From Coniferiporia sulphurascens (Eukaryota; Basidiomycota; Agaricomycetes; Hymenochaetales; Hymenochaetaceae): a DNA stretch of 64,000 nt. A program made the translations under genes and the position numbers. The stretch spans positions 248,001 to 312,000 of the forward strand of contig NBBA01000025.1 in NCBI GenBank assembly GCA_002794785.1, in the 5' to 3' direction. Below are positions 53,961-64,000 of this stretch, in pieces; the first letter of the stretch is position 1; every line of letters begins with the position of its first letter. The notes below the pieces were generated by a model. That model did not search any database. It was not told where the DNA came from and saw only the letters and a program-made list of their open reading frames with translations.

Positions 53961-54781
53961 AGAAGAAAGATTCATCATTGTGGGGAATCCAAGATTATCA
54001 GGCACTCAATGAAGGGACCATTAAAAATGCTTATCCTCTTCCCCTTATCTTGGATCTAATGGATTGATTAAAAGGTGCCAAGTACTTCACCAAACTCGAT
54101 TTGTGTAATGGTTACAATAATATTTGCATAAAGGAAGGCAACCAATACAAAGCTGCTTTTAAAACAAATCACAGATTATTTGAACCTACTGTCATGTTCT
54201 TTGGACTTTGCAATTCACTGGCCACATTCCAAGCATTCATGAATGACATTTTCCATATTGTCATCATTGAAGATCTTATCCTCATCTACATGGACGACAT
54301 CCTTATCTTTTCAGACAACCTTGAGAATCTCCATCGTAAAACCAGATGAGTTCTGCAGATGCTCAAAGATAATGATCTCTATTGTAAACCAGAAAAATGC
54401 CTCTTTGAAGCCAAAGAAGTTGAATTCCTTGGAGTTATCATTCACCCTGACACTATCTCCACTGATCCTACCAAACTTGCAGGTATTGTTGATTGGCCTA
54501 CACCAAAAACAGTCAAACAATTACAAAGCTTCCTCAGATTTTGCAATTTCTATAGATACTTTGTTCCAAATTTTTTGGAAATCACACACCCCTTACATGA
54601 GTTAACTCAAAAGGAGATGCAATGGCAATGGACTCCAATTTGGCAACAGGCATTTGATCAGTTAAAAAAGCAAATTTCATCCCAACCCATCATCCTGATC
54701 CCTGATCCATCCAAACCCTTTGTCATTGAGACAGATGTGTCTAAAGTTGCTACAGGTGGAACATTACTCCAAGCTAATAGT
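53961..54781 (+). pseudogene. Ty3/gypsy RT-RNase H fragment
   Basis: The frame encodes [56 protein letters not shown] (motif C intact), PEKCLFEAKEVEFLGVII, FLRFCNFYRYFVPNFLEI and PFVIETDVSKVATGG, the RT thumb to the start of RNase H. Two TGAs (about 54064 and 54347) break it. There are no LTRs, protease or integrase. Both ends abut LINE sequence. It is more AT-rich than the LINEs around it. Confidence 0.9.
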
Positions 54782-55205
54782 AAGGCACTGGCTACACCTC
54801 ACGGGCCACCTCAAATGCATGTCCGACCACACAGCCAGGGCGATTTGCCTCACCTTTGCGGCCATGGACCTAGACAGCCTCCCTACTGACAATGACCTGG
54901 ACTTGGACACCCTCAGGGGCTATGTGCGCAGGTTGCTTGGATCCAGGACTCAGGACATGGACCCAGCCCTTTTGGAGCTCTCAGGTATGCTCCCCCCATT
55001 TCCCTCTGACTCTTGACTGCCCTTCAGATTCCCTATCAGTTTCTTCTATGGCACTTGCAGCCACTCCTTTCCTCTTCTAAGGGACTCTCCTTTCCTGACC
55101 TTGCTTTTGCCTGGTTTGGCTTTCTGCAGTTCTGATATGTATGCCTCCCTCTTCTCTCTTTATTTATCCCTAATAGGGCACGTAAGCTCACTAGGCCTCT
55201 GTATG
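54782..55205 (+). mobile_element. LINE-O, C-terminus and partial 3' UTR
   Basis: It reads HLTGHLKCMSDHTARAICL to LSGMLPPFPSDS-stop (about 55014-55016), then a 3' UTR resembling the reverse complement of LINE-F to about 55205 (TTTATTTATCCCTAATAGGG). No tail is seen. It may be the displaced 3' end of LINE-L, which is the same subfamily, but the middle is missing. Confidence 0.78.
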
Positions 55206-55575
55206 GGAATAGCTACACAACTGCAAAGTGCACTACTATGGGCATCTACTCAAGTCTATGTAGACTTTGCAGATTCTACATAGTCCTATATAGTTTTTGC
55301 TGTTCTATATAGGTCTATATAGTTTTTCATTACTCTATATAGCTCTATGTAGACAGGACTTAACTATATGCCTATGGTGGCTATGACTGACTACATAGGT
55401 CCCATAGGCACTCATAGGTAGCCTGATTTTTTCCTGATGAACTGTACAAGGGAGAAAATGAAAGGAGGAAAAAAGGGATAAGCCGTGGCTTGGCAGGACA
55501 TAAAAAGAAATACTGTGGGGCCCAACAATTGGGGTGAAATCTTGAATTATTGACCTACCTAACCCTCTACCTAAA
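55206..55575. other. AT-rich spacer with CTATATAG palindromes
   Basis: Many copies of CTATATAG/CTATGTAG and a hairpin CTATGTAGA...TCTACATAG (about 55256-55283) are present. The right end (55561-55575, AACCCTCTACCTAAA) is the target duplicated by LINE-D. No ORF was recognised. Confidence 0.6.
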
Positions 55576-55617
55576 CATCCTCCTTGTCCTCTAACCACCA
55601 CCATCTAGGTAGTCTTT

Positions 55618-57919
55618 ATGAGCACTCTGCCCTCTATGTCTGATCAACAACAACAACAACAACAACAACCCCTCCGTCCCATCGATGAGACTTTCCATGC
55701 CCCTGACGTTTCGACGAGGGGCGGCTTACAGTCTGTCCGTGGATGTGGGCTTAACCCACTGAGTCCTCCAGGAATGGTGGCGGCGTGCTCTTCCTCATTC
55801 TCGGGGTCGATCTTGCGCTTCTCCCATGCACCTCTGGTGCCTCCCAAAATCCTCCCCACAGTTTCCCCACTGGCGGTGGAGATCACTTCTCGCCAACCCT
55901 TCCACCCCCCATCCCGCCCCACCTCAGTGGTGAGTGACCGAGGAACTGGCCAGGTTCAGGCTCACATCTCTCGCCCTGGTACTCCGGGTCCTCCTCTCAT
56001 TGATCCTCTCACAGGTGCACCCCTACTTGTTGGGGGTCAAACGGGATATTCCTCTCTCTGGGCCCCTGCCCCACAGGACCCCCAATCCACCTTAGGTTCT
56101 ATGTGGGCTGAACCCGCTCTGCTCACCACAACCTCCACAATCTCTGCCCTTGCCCCCCCTACTACGCCCCCGGGTGGTGGGGGTGCGGCCCCCCGTGTAG
56201 ACGAGACCCCCCGGGGCCCGTCCTGCCCATCCTCTGCTGTGGTCGCCTCCTCTGACTCCGATGCCGAAATGTCGGAAGCCACTGACGAGGACGCTCAGCT
56301 CTCTTCGGCATCTGCATGGAAGAAGCGCAAATCCACCAATGCCCCCCTCCTCTATCCCCACGGGCAGAGGACCTGTGGGTCCCCTACCTTCGGTTGGCCG
56401 CCACCACAGCCATGCGTGCCTCCCACGAACTTCTCACACTCAGAAAGACGACGTCGGCCTCGGCCTCTGCAACTGCTACCCTCCTTGGGGAGATTGCCTT
56501 CACGGTTAATTCTCTCAACAATGCTCTGGTCCAGGAGGATCCTCTAGCACACTCTGCCACTACGCAGGCCTTTTTGGCGGCAGCAGGCCCCCGTTTCAGC
56601 CTGGCAAACACGCCAGCTCCCCCTCTTGCTCCTCCTCAGCCTCCCCAGACTGTGGCCGGTCCCCCCCCCCTCCCTCCCTGCCCCAGCAGATGGTTCAGGT
56701 CATGTCTGACCTGACGCGCCAGATGTCCTTCATGATGCAGCGGATGGACGCCCTTGAACACCCCCCCCCATGTTCCTCGGGGGTCGGGTCCACACCTTCT
56801 GGAGACAGGAAAGGGAAGGGTAAAGCCAACCCTAGTGCTGCCCCTCCTCCACCACAAGGACCTTCGGGCCCTTCTAACCTCACCGCTGGGTCCACCTTGC
56901 CAACACCTGTCCCTCCAGGTCTTGCCATGGGTGGGGCTACTCCTGCCATGACTGCTGCTATTGCAGCACCAGTGTCAACAGGAGCCCCCATTTCTGCTAG
57001 CACTGTGAAACAAGAGCCAAAGTGTGCAGTTCTCCTGGTTATCCGTACCATTATGGACCTGACCCTTGCCATCCGCTTCCATGGGGCACCACCCCCTGCT
57101 GAGGCGTGCCCCACTGACTCCCAGACTACCATCAATGTCAGGACCGCCCTCTCTCGCTTTCCCACTGCAGCCAAATTGGTCATATGTGCTGCCCACTGGA
57201 ATGAACACGGCAATTGCTTCGTCACATTTGCTCACAACACTCATGTTCCAACAATGAATAGCATGAAGGAAGTTGTGATGGCAGCCATGCAAAGTGTTTA
57301 CCCTGCCACAGTCTCCCAACTCATATCATGGGCCTGCCTCCAAATTGTGGAAGTCCCTACACGCCCTGCGCCCAGCCTCCCTGCCTTCACTGCATCCGAC
57401 CTCCAAGTGGAGTTTCATGCCGCCAACCCCCACCTCCTCTCACTGCCAATGATGCTTGAGCCTGATTGGACCCGGGCCTATGCACTCCTTGGTGAGGATG
57501 TCATGTCCGCCCCCATCGCCTTCTCCTTCGAAGACCCTATGGGCTCCCGTTCTGCGGGTATCCTCTCCACCCCGAGGAACCACGTCGTGTACATGTTCGG
57601 TTGCCACCTTAAACTGGTGGCCCATCATGATCTCCCTCGCCTCATGCAGTGCTCGAAATGCGCCGCCTTGGGCCACCTCATTCAGAACTGCAGGAACCAC
57701 CCCTGGGCATGCCTCATATGCACTGGCCGTCACCGTACCAACGACCATCGCATGCGTTGCCCCGGGTGCATTCGGGACGCCCTCCCAGCCTCCTCCCCCT
57801 GCACTCACCCCCCCAAATGCTCAAACTGCTCCGGCAAACACCGCACCAACTCTTCCAGCTGCCCCAAACAGCGTGGCCATGCCCATTCCTCTTTTGCCCC
57901 ACCCCTGGTAGATGAGTAG
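55618..57919 (+). pseudogene. LINE-D ORF1 (gag-like, three zinc motifs)
   Basis: ATG 55618 (MSTLPSMSD then a glutamine run). The N-terminal half is low-complexity Pro/Ser/Thr. Two frameshifts, near 56335 and 56665, both fall in runs of C. The C-terminal frame (56690-57919) holds MSDLTRQMSFMMQRMDAL, a coiled-coil-like segment, a central block with WNEHGNCFVTFAHNTH, and the zinc motifs CSKCAALGHLIQNC, CLICTGRHRTNDHRMRC and CSNCSGKHRTNSSSC. The stop TAG (57917-57919) overlaps ORF2 by eight bases. Confidence 0.88.
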
Positions 57920-60900
57920 TCCCTGGACATTTCTGCAACACAATGTTGCAATGTCCCGAGTGCACATCGAAGCACTCGTCCATTCCCTCTCGTCTAACTC
58001 TGGTGCTCCCTCTCTCCCTTCTGTTATTCTTTTCCAGGAACCCCCTTGGTACCAAATTGGTGCCTCCCCCTCTATGGTTGACGCTGCAGGTACGCCTGTC
58101 TTTGGCTTCCCCACCATGCCCAACTACCATGTCTTTGTGCCACCCTCCTCGGGAAGCACTGAACTAACACATCCACGTGTGGTCACACTGGTTCACCAGT
58201 CCATCCCTCTGTCCCGGGTGGTTTTGGATGCCTTGTGCTCCCCCTCCTGCGACATACTCACACTAATTTTTGACACTGGCCTTGGGCCATTTTTTGTCAC
58301 TAATGTATACAATCATGATGCAAATAAAAAAGAAACCATCTCCTCCCTTTCGTCTCTGACACTCCCTCCTAGTGCACACTGGATAGTTTCTGGGGACTTT
58401 AATCTTCACTCTAAACACTGGGACCATGGCACCCACTCTGCTAGTGATGCCCATAAAGCACGCCCCCTGGAGCTCTGGGCTGCCTCACATGCCATGCACC
58501 TCATCAATCAACCGGGCTTCAATACCCGGCAACACCCTTCTACCCAATTCACTCTGTCCGTAATTGATCTCACCTGGGCTTCCCTTTCTTTGGAAGACCT
58601 CGCTTTGAGCAATTCATGGACACGATCATGGGACTCCCCCTCTGGCTCCGACCACGTGGTTATCACCTGGTCTGTTCCCCTCTCTTCTACACCATATGTC
58701 GACCCCTTCCTCCGCCCCCAGTACAATGACTTGCTCTCTACTGAATGGTTGGAAGCTCTTGACGGTCCGCTTACTGCTGCCTTCGCCCTTCCCGGCTCCA
58801 CACCTCGCCTTCTTGATCTCAAAGCAGCAGCTGTCCATGCAGCCCTCATCTTCGCCACAGACACCTCACACCCCCCCCACCACTCAGAAGGCAGGGGGGC
58901 ACAAGGTCAAGTGGTGGGACACTTCGTGTCGTGCACACGTGACTGCTCTGAACTCGGCTTCCCCAGCGACGAGACCCGTGCTCCGATGCCAGTCGGTTGG
59001 GGTTTTTCGCCACGCTAAACGCACCTGGGCTGATTCCTTCACCTCTTCCATCAAACCAGACAAAATCTGGCCAATGGCGAAATGGGCCATGGGCACATGC
59101 CGTGCTCCTATCCCGGCCCTTGTGGTAGGCCAGTCCACCACAAACTCCCCGTCAGAGAAAGCCTCGGCTTTTCGTGCAAAGTACTTCGGTACCGCCCCCT
59201 CTGCCGCCCCCCTGCCGCCCTATTCTTTCATCAGCGCCCACCCTATGCACAATCACCCCATACTCATGGAGGAACTTGATCACACCCTCGCTCTCACTTC
59301 GAACTCCAGTGCCCCCGGCATCACTGGCATCGGTTACCAGGCCCTCAAAAGCCTGCATGCTATGCACAGTGTCCCGCTGTTACAACTCTTTAACGAGTGT
59401 CTCACAGCGGGCCACCACCCCCGTCCCTGGAAGGACACTAAGGTGGTGATGCTACGAAAGCTGAACAAGAAAGACCCTACCGCACTCAATGCATACCATC
59501 CCATCACACTCAAGGAAACTATGGGCAAATTACTCGAGAAGATCATCGCCAATCGCATACAATTCATTGCCAACGAATTGGGTGCACTTCCTCCTTCCCA
59601 GTATGGTACCCGCCAAAAATCGGGCGTCCTGGATGCCTCCACTGACCTCGTCAATGAGATTGAGACGGCATGGGCGAAACACCACATTTGTTACAATTTT
59701 CCTTTACTCCCTCTTCTTGCACTGACTCACTCCATCTTCGTCATCATCAGTCAGCGCAACTCCCCCATTTCTCTGCCTTACTCATCCTTATTCACCTTGC
59801 GCCATAAGACGCCATGATGACGCCTTCTTGCACCATCATGACGTGCTTTGCTTACTGATCACCGTACTTGTATTACCAAGGCACTCCCTTGAGTTCCATG
59901 ACCCCCACGGTCTGGTAAACACACCTAACCAAGTCGCTACAGTAACAAACACATAGAATAGCATATAAGCATGTAACTTCAGTAGCACAAGCCCTAAGCT
60001 TATGCTCTTCGTTCATACAAGCCCATTATCTGCTATCACCAGTCTACTGTGTGCCACTTGACTATTAGTTGCTTCGTCATAACCCGACTCGTTATAGAAG
60101 CCTACAGCATCCACATCGCCGATCAGGAAGCCCCATCGATGATCACCCTCGACTTACGACATCTAGGAAGCCCCGTTGCCATACCACCAGCACCGCCGAT
60201 CAGGAAGCCCCAACGACGATCACCGCGTAACCGTTGAGCTTAACAACATTACCACCGTGCTTGCAGTGGATGTAGCGGGTTTCTTTCCCTCCATCCAGCA
60301 CCCTCATCTCCTTGCGGTCCTCTCTGAACTGGGCTTCCCCCCCCTCCTCCGCTCTTGGGTCCTGTCTTTCATCTCAGAGCACCGGGTCGCGCTGTCTTTT
60401 GATGGCTTTACCGACACGCTTGCTCCTATCCCCAATATTGGGGTTCCCCAAGGCTCTCCCATCTCCCCCATTCTGTCGGCACTCTTTGCGACAAGCCTTC
60501 TCACCTCCCTCCAGGTGTCAGACCCATTGGTCTTCGTGTGCACATACGTCAACAACCATCTCCTCACCACCTCCTCACCTTCCATCGCCACTAATGTGGC
60601 GCGACTCGAGCAGGCCTACATCTCCTTCTCTGTGGCATGCCATACACTCAGGCTCTCACTGGATGACAACAAATCAGAACTCATCCACTGGACCCATCAA
60701 CATGCCCTCTGCGAAGACTCCCTTCTTCACCCTATTCATCTGCCATGCCAGGGACAACTTCCCCTTCACATTGTTCTGTCATGCCCTTTCAGGTGGCTTG
60801 GAATTTTTTTCGACATGCAGCTTTCATTTATGGTCCACATAGAACGCATGTGCCTCAAAGCCATGTCCTCCCTACGCACCTTGGAACTCCTCGGCAATAC

Positions 60901-62394
60901 ACTATGCGGTCTCTCCCCACTCCACTTACATCGACTCTACATCGGGTGCGTCCTGCCCATACTCACTTGGGGTTCACCCCTGTGGTACACCAGCATTCAC
61001 CAGAAGGGTAAATGTGACAAAATGACTCTCGTGCAATCTGCGGCATGCCGCCGGATCCTCGGGTCCTGGCGGACCTCACCCCACAGACCCTCCAAAGTCC
61101 TTGTGTCCATTCTCCCCATTCCCCTCCGACTAGAGCACACCAAATCACGGGCGGCCATAAGGTACCTCACCACCACCCACACCCTCTCACCCCTCCGTAC
61201 CCCATGGAAGGGCACTATTACTTCCTCCTTCGTTTCCAGGGTCCCCCTGGGTTGCAAATGAGTTCCTCAATATACTCGCCCTCCTTGGATCGCTCTCCCG
61301 CCTCTGTGGCATGTTTACATTGACCAGGCTATTGATCACTCTCAAGAAGCGTGGGACGCCCTCACCCAGTCACATAAAGGTCTTATTGACCGACTGCACT
61401 CAGACCTGTCCTGCATTCTTATTTACACCGATGGGTCTCGCAAAGGCTCATCTCCCGCCTCATACTCTGGCGGAGCTGCCGGTGTCTGGTTCTATCGTGG
61501 GGAATCCATCCTCACATGCAAAACCTTCCTAGGTTCCCAGGTCCATGCTATGGACTGCGAACTCGCTGCACTAGCTGACGCCCCCTGGCTCCTGGCTTAC
61601 TCTCAACCCATCCCCACTGCTGTCACAAAAGTGGAGATATTCACTGACTGCGAGGTCACCCTCAACCTCCTCACTGACCCTTGCCCAGCACCTGGTGTCA
61701 ATGTTGCCATCCTCATCCAATGTTATCTTAAAGTCACCACTAAGCACCTTCCCAATGTGTACTTCTTCCTACATTGGGTTCCAGGTCACTCGGACGTCGA
61801 AGGAAACGACTTCGCAGATGTTCTCGCCACCGGTATTGCCGACCATCCCCCCCGGGAACCACCCCGTTCCCTCCTATGATCCGCTTCCTTTGGGAAGCTG
61901 CCTCCTCTTCAGTGCTTCTAAAATGGAAAAATGACTGGGCCACTGCCTGTCGCCTCCATCGAGGTTCATCTGACGCCCATTCTATGGGTGTTACTATGAC
62001 GCCCTCTACTAAGCCGACCACCCTCATGCAGAATACCAAACTCGGTTGCCACACTCAGTGCAAAGTTTTCCGGACCCTCCTAGGCCATGCTGGCTTTGGC
62101 ACATACTATGGTCGCATTCCGGGACATGACCCCCTTTTCCCGTCCTGCAAAGTCCCTGAGACGCAGGCTCATCTCCTGCTGTCCTGCCCTTCCACCCTCG
62201 CAGTGCGAAAAGCCGCATGGACCACTCCTATCCCCTCCACTGAAGACCAATGGTACTCAAAAGACAGACTCCCCATCTTAGCCAAATTCTTGGCTACCTC
62301 TCCCACCTTTGAGGCAGATCCCATCCTTGTCTTCGACCCAGGTGGCCCCACTATCATCTCCATATCTGCATCTGGTTTTGCCACTGGCAACTAG
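57912..62394 (+). pseudogene. LINE-D ORF2: endonuclease, RT, RNase H
   Basis: ATG 57912 (MSSPWTFLQHNVAMSRVHIE). The endonuclease has FQEPPWYQIG, VSGDFNLHSKHWD and SGSDHVVITWS. A frameshift near 58870 in a C-run leads into the RT frame (GITGIGYQALKSL, KLNKKDPTALNAYHPITLKE). LTR-A interrupts at 59699-60245. Then VDVAGFFPSIQHPH (motif A) and VPQGSPISPILSALF (motif B) are followed by TYVNNHLL, where both catalytic aspartates of YVDD are asparagine. A TGA at 61259 precedes RNase H (YTDGSRKG, MDCELAALAD, IFTDCEVTLNLL, HWVPGHSDVEGNDFAD). A frameshift near 61850, again in a C-run, leads to the C-terminus at 62394. Confidence 0.9.
59699..60245 (+). repeat. Solo LTR-A in LINE-D
   Basis: It reads TGTTACAATTTTCC...GAGCTTAACA (547 bp) with TSD ACATT at 59694-59698 and 60246-60250. 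The hairpin is slightly imperfect (AAGCTTATGCT). It splits the RT just before motif A. Confidence 0.93.
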
Positions 62395-62498
62395 GCAGAT
62401 GATGTCCTTCCCCATACATGTGTATTCACATTCCCATCTCTGCTTCTGGCATCAACTTATTAGTTTGCCCTCTACCCCATCTACCATCTCACACAATA

Positions 62499-62518
62499 CA
62501 GGGGCCTAAAGGCCCCTG
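62499..62518 (+). other. Perfect 3'-UTR hairpin of LINE-D
   Basis: CAGGGGCC-TAAA-GGCCCCTG, an 8-bp stem with a four-base loop about 60 bp before the A-rich tail. The other LINE copies carry a C-run/G-run hairpin in the same relative place; it is a candidate for recognition by the LINE's RT. Confidence 0.65.
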
Positions 62519-62580
62519 GAGCATATTTTGTACTAGATAGTCATGACGCACTATAGAAATGCATTTAAAAAATAAAAAAA

Positions 62581-62756
62581 AACCCTCTACCTAAAGGTAT
62601 CAGGAATAAAAAATTAGTCCTAAAGGACCCCCCTTTTAGGGGGTGCCTGAGGTGGAAATTGCGGGCCGGGTGGGGCGGCGGCCTCTTGATATACTCCCGA
62701 CTGTAGTTGCCCGGGGCCGCGCCGCCGCGTTTCGACTCGTCACTCAAACATTCACC
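62581..62756. other. Upstream region of the Kgd4-type gene
   Basis: It begins with the right LINE-D duplication. It contains a hairpin (ACCCCCC-TTTT-AGGGGGT, about 62626-62643) and a GC-rich stretch (GGCCGGGTGGGGCGG). No TATA box is clear. The gene's promoter must lie here or within LINE-D. Confidence 0.5.
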
Positions 62757-63204
62757 ATGCATCCTTCTCTCCGTGTCTGCTCTGCCCGCATACACACCCC
62801 ATTAATCCACTTTATCGGAAAACGTCAATGGCCGGCGAGTACGTTTTCCCTTTAAGTTGGCACCCCACGACGGCATACTGACCGGTGACTGCGCTGGGCC
62901 AGAACCACAGCCTCCGCACGCCCATCCAGCAGGCCCACCTGAGTACAAGGCCCACTTTCCCGACTTCTTAAAGAGGTTTCAGCTCTCTGGTTCACGTCCG
63001 GCTGCACCTTCAAGAGCCGACAATAATGAACACAGCGTGTACCACGAATTCTGGCAAGCACCCGCACGACTGTGGAATACACGTTCAAGAAAGCTCAGTG
63101 AAGAGGAGATGGAGGCGATACTAGTGAGCTGCAATAGTGCGGTCATCCCGCGTACTCACAACTGACGAGCTCAATTACAGTCCGGGGGTGCTTCTTTGCG
63201 TTGA
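62757..63204 (+). CDS. kgd4: Kgd4/Ymr31-type mitochondrial protein (S36 family), 108 aa
   Basis: The exons are 62757-62838, 62903-63123 and 63181-63204. The introns are 64 nt (GTACGT...CAG, branch-like CTGAC) and 57 nt (GTGAGC...CAG, branch-like CTGAC). The spliced frame is continuous. The N-terminus MHPSLRVCSARIHTPLIHFI followed by GKRQWP, then HAHPAG and FPDFLKRF, is the pattern of fungal Kgd4/Ymr31 proteins: basic presequence, PLIxFxGKR, HPHPA. In yeast this protein links the E3 subunit to the 2-oxoglutarate dehydrogenase core; it was first annotated as a mitochondrial ribosomal protein. The C-terminal YHEFWQAPARLW and LSEEEMEAIL-SGGASLR extend the short yeast form. Without splicing the frame is broken, which supports the introns. 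It is the first host gene next to the transposon block. Confidence 0.75.
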
Positions 63205-63329
63205 TGACATTTCTTGCGGCCCATTAATTACTCAGCCTAATGGATGGGTGCTCACTAGCATTGGGTCATTTGGCTCTGTTGCAGTCGAGTCTTCCAAAAT
63301 ACATCATTAATGCAATTACAACACGCAAT
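63205..63329. other. Intergenic region between convergent host genes
   Basis: 125 bp between two stop codons must hold both 3' ends. ATTAATTACTC (about 63224) is the only AT-rich patch of note; no canonical AATAAA is seen. Confidence 0.5.
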
Positions 63330-64000
63330 TCAGTCCTTCTCGGCATATGCTAGCAAGTGCCTCTCGACCTCAGCTTCACCCATTACCCTCCATTTGCCTT
63401 GTGTCTTCTCATCTTCCTCGTCTGACGTTGACACAATGCCCACCTCTATCTCCCCCGGTTTAAAATCCTGGGAATATACTGTCGCGATAGCCTCTATTGC
63501 CATCTGTCAAAGCAAGTCGCCATCAAATAGATGTTTTTGATTGTAGTCTCATTTCAAACGCACCTCAATCACTTCTGCTCGGCCTACTGTCTTGCCGGCT
63601 TGGACGGCGTCATCTGCGCCCGATCCGCCATTCAGCTTCTTCCACTTTTTCTCGAGATGGTTCATCGCCTCCTGCTGCTTCTGACCAGCGGCCGTCGCGT
63701 GAAAGCCAACGAAATAGCCGGCAGGGTCGAGTTTGAAGCATTGCGGACCAAAGTCTTCGTCAATACCAATTAGAATCATAGCTAGGTAGCATAACAGTTT
63801 CAGCTTGACTGCAGCAGGCGGGTGTAAACGGCAACAAGTACTGACAGATTCCTAGTGGACGCATAGCTGCCCGCTGTGTGTAAACCTGATTGATGTTTGC
63901 AATCCGGCGCGCCAGCGCTTCAGGGCTAATTTCGTATCCATATTTATATCGGAAGTTCGTTGCCTCACTGCGAGCTCTTGCAACCTGAGCCCGTGCATCC
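63330..64000 (-). CDS. SCL1: 20S proteasome alpha subunit (Scl1/PSMA6 type), 3' part
   Basis: In the minus sense the exons visible are 64000-63846 (runs off the window), 63781-63564 and 63503-63330. The introns are 64 nt (63782-63845) and 60 nt (63504-63563), GT-AG. The protein reads [35 protein letters not shown], then [40 protein letters not shown] and [14 protein letters not shown], ending [16 protein letters not shown], the DPAGYxxGxxATAxGxKQ block and the AEK/QD end are hallmarks of alpha-ring subunits, closest to yeast Scl1 (alpha 1)/PSMA6. It forms part of the outer ring of the 20S core in cytosol and nucleus. The first exons, including the N-terminal gate, lie outside the window. Confidence 0.92.

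Larger units (their letters stand above)
55576..62580 (+). mobile_element. LINE-D, full-length, distinct lineage, exact TSD
   Basis: The perfect 15-bp TSD AACCCTCTACCTAAA lies at 55561-55575 and 62581-62595. The 5' end CATCCTCCTTGTCCTCTAACC resembles the other LINEs; then follow a ~42-bp 5' UTR, both ORFs, a 3' UTR with a perfect hairpin, and an A-rich tail. A solo LTR-A lies in the RT. At the protein level it differs throughout from the A-O group, yet has the same plan. Its tail ends 177 bp before the Kgd4-type gene's start codon. Confidence 0.95.

Overview
This window is the transposon-rich part of a fungal chromosome, almost certainly a mushroom-forming basidiomycete. The only host genes lie in the last 1.3 kb. 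One is a Kgd4/Ymr31-type mitochondrial gene with two short introns on the + strand. The other is the 3' part of a 20S proteasome alpha-subunit gene (Scl1/PSMA6 type) on the - strand. They converge, and both have the short (57-64 nt) GT-AG introns usual in basidiomycetes. Everything to their left (about 62.6 kb) is nested retrotransposons, one DNA transposon, and decayed sequence between them.

The bulk is a family of two-ORF LINEs. ORF1 is gag-like with CCHC zinc knuckles; ORF2 has endonuclease, reverse transcriptase and RNase H, an arrangement compatible with the fungal Tad1 group. For reference I call the copies LINE-A to LINE-O, plus D, S and T. In map order they are A (with B nested), C, E-, F-, G-, H, I, S-, T, K, L, M- (with N- nested), J, O and D. 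LINE-D (55576-62580) is the most complete, has a perfect 15-bp target-site duplication (TSD), and belongs to a more distant lineage. Several nestings are proved by matched TSDs: B in A, M in L, N in M, H in copia-P.

LTR elements come in five families. LTR-A is a ~550-bp solo LTR with many copies, most with an exact 5-bp TSD. LTR-B is 1.34 kb and carries its own 216-codon ORF of unknown function. LTR-C is ~450 bp. Copia-P is an old copia split by LINE-H. Copia-R (40543-45985) is young and nearly intact, and its LTR ends are not TG...CA. There are also fragments of another copia integrase (1893-2240) and of a gypsy reverse transcriptase (53961-54781).

One PIF/Harbinger DNA transposon (39277-48760) is delimited by 26-bp terminal inverted repeats and an ATT duplication. 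It carries a + strand transposase gene and a convergent Myb/SANT-like gene; copia-R sits in the first and a solo copia-R LTR in the second. Harbinger itself sits inside a ~1.25-kb 5' module (X). X occurs twice (19021-20261 and 39004-39276 + 48764-49742), each time fused to a different internal point of a LINE. This resembles the chimeric MINE elements of Magnaporthe.

Most coding regions are broken, often by TGA where sister copies read CGA, as expected from deamination of methylated CpG. The least expected items are the ORF-bearing LTR-B, the X-LINE chimeras, the non-canonical copia-R termini, and stop-start overlaps between ORF1 and ORF2 in four LINE copies.
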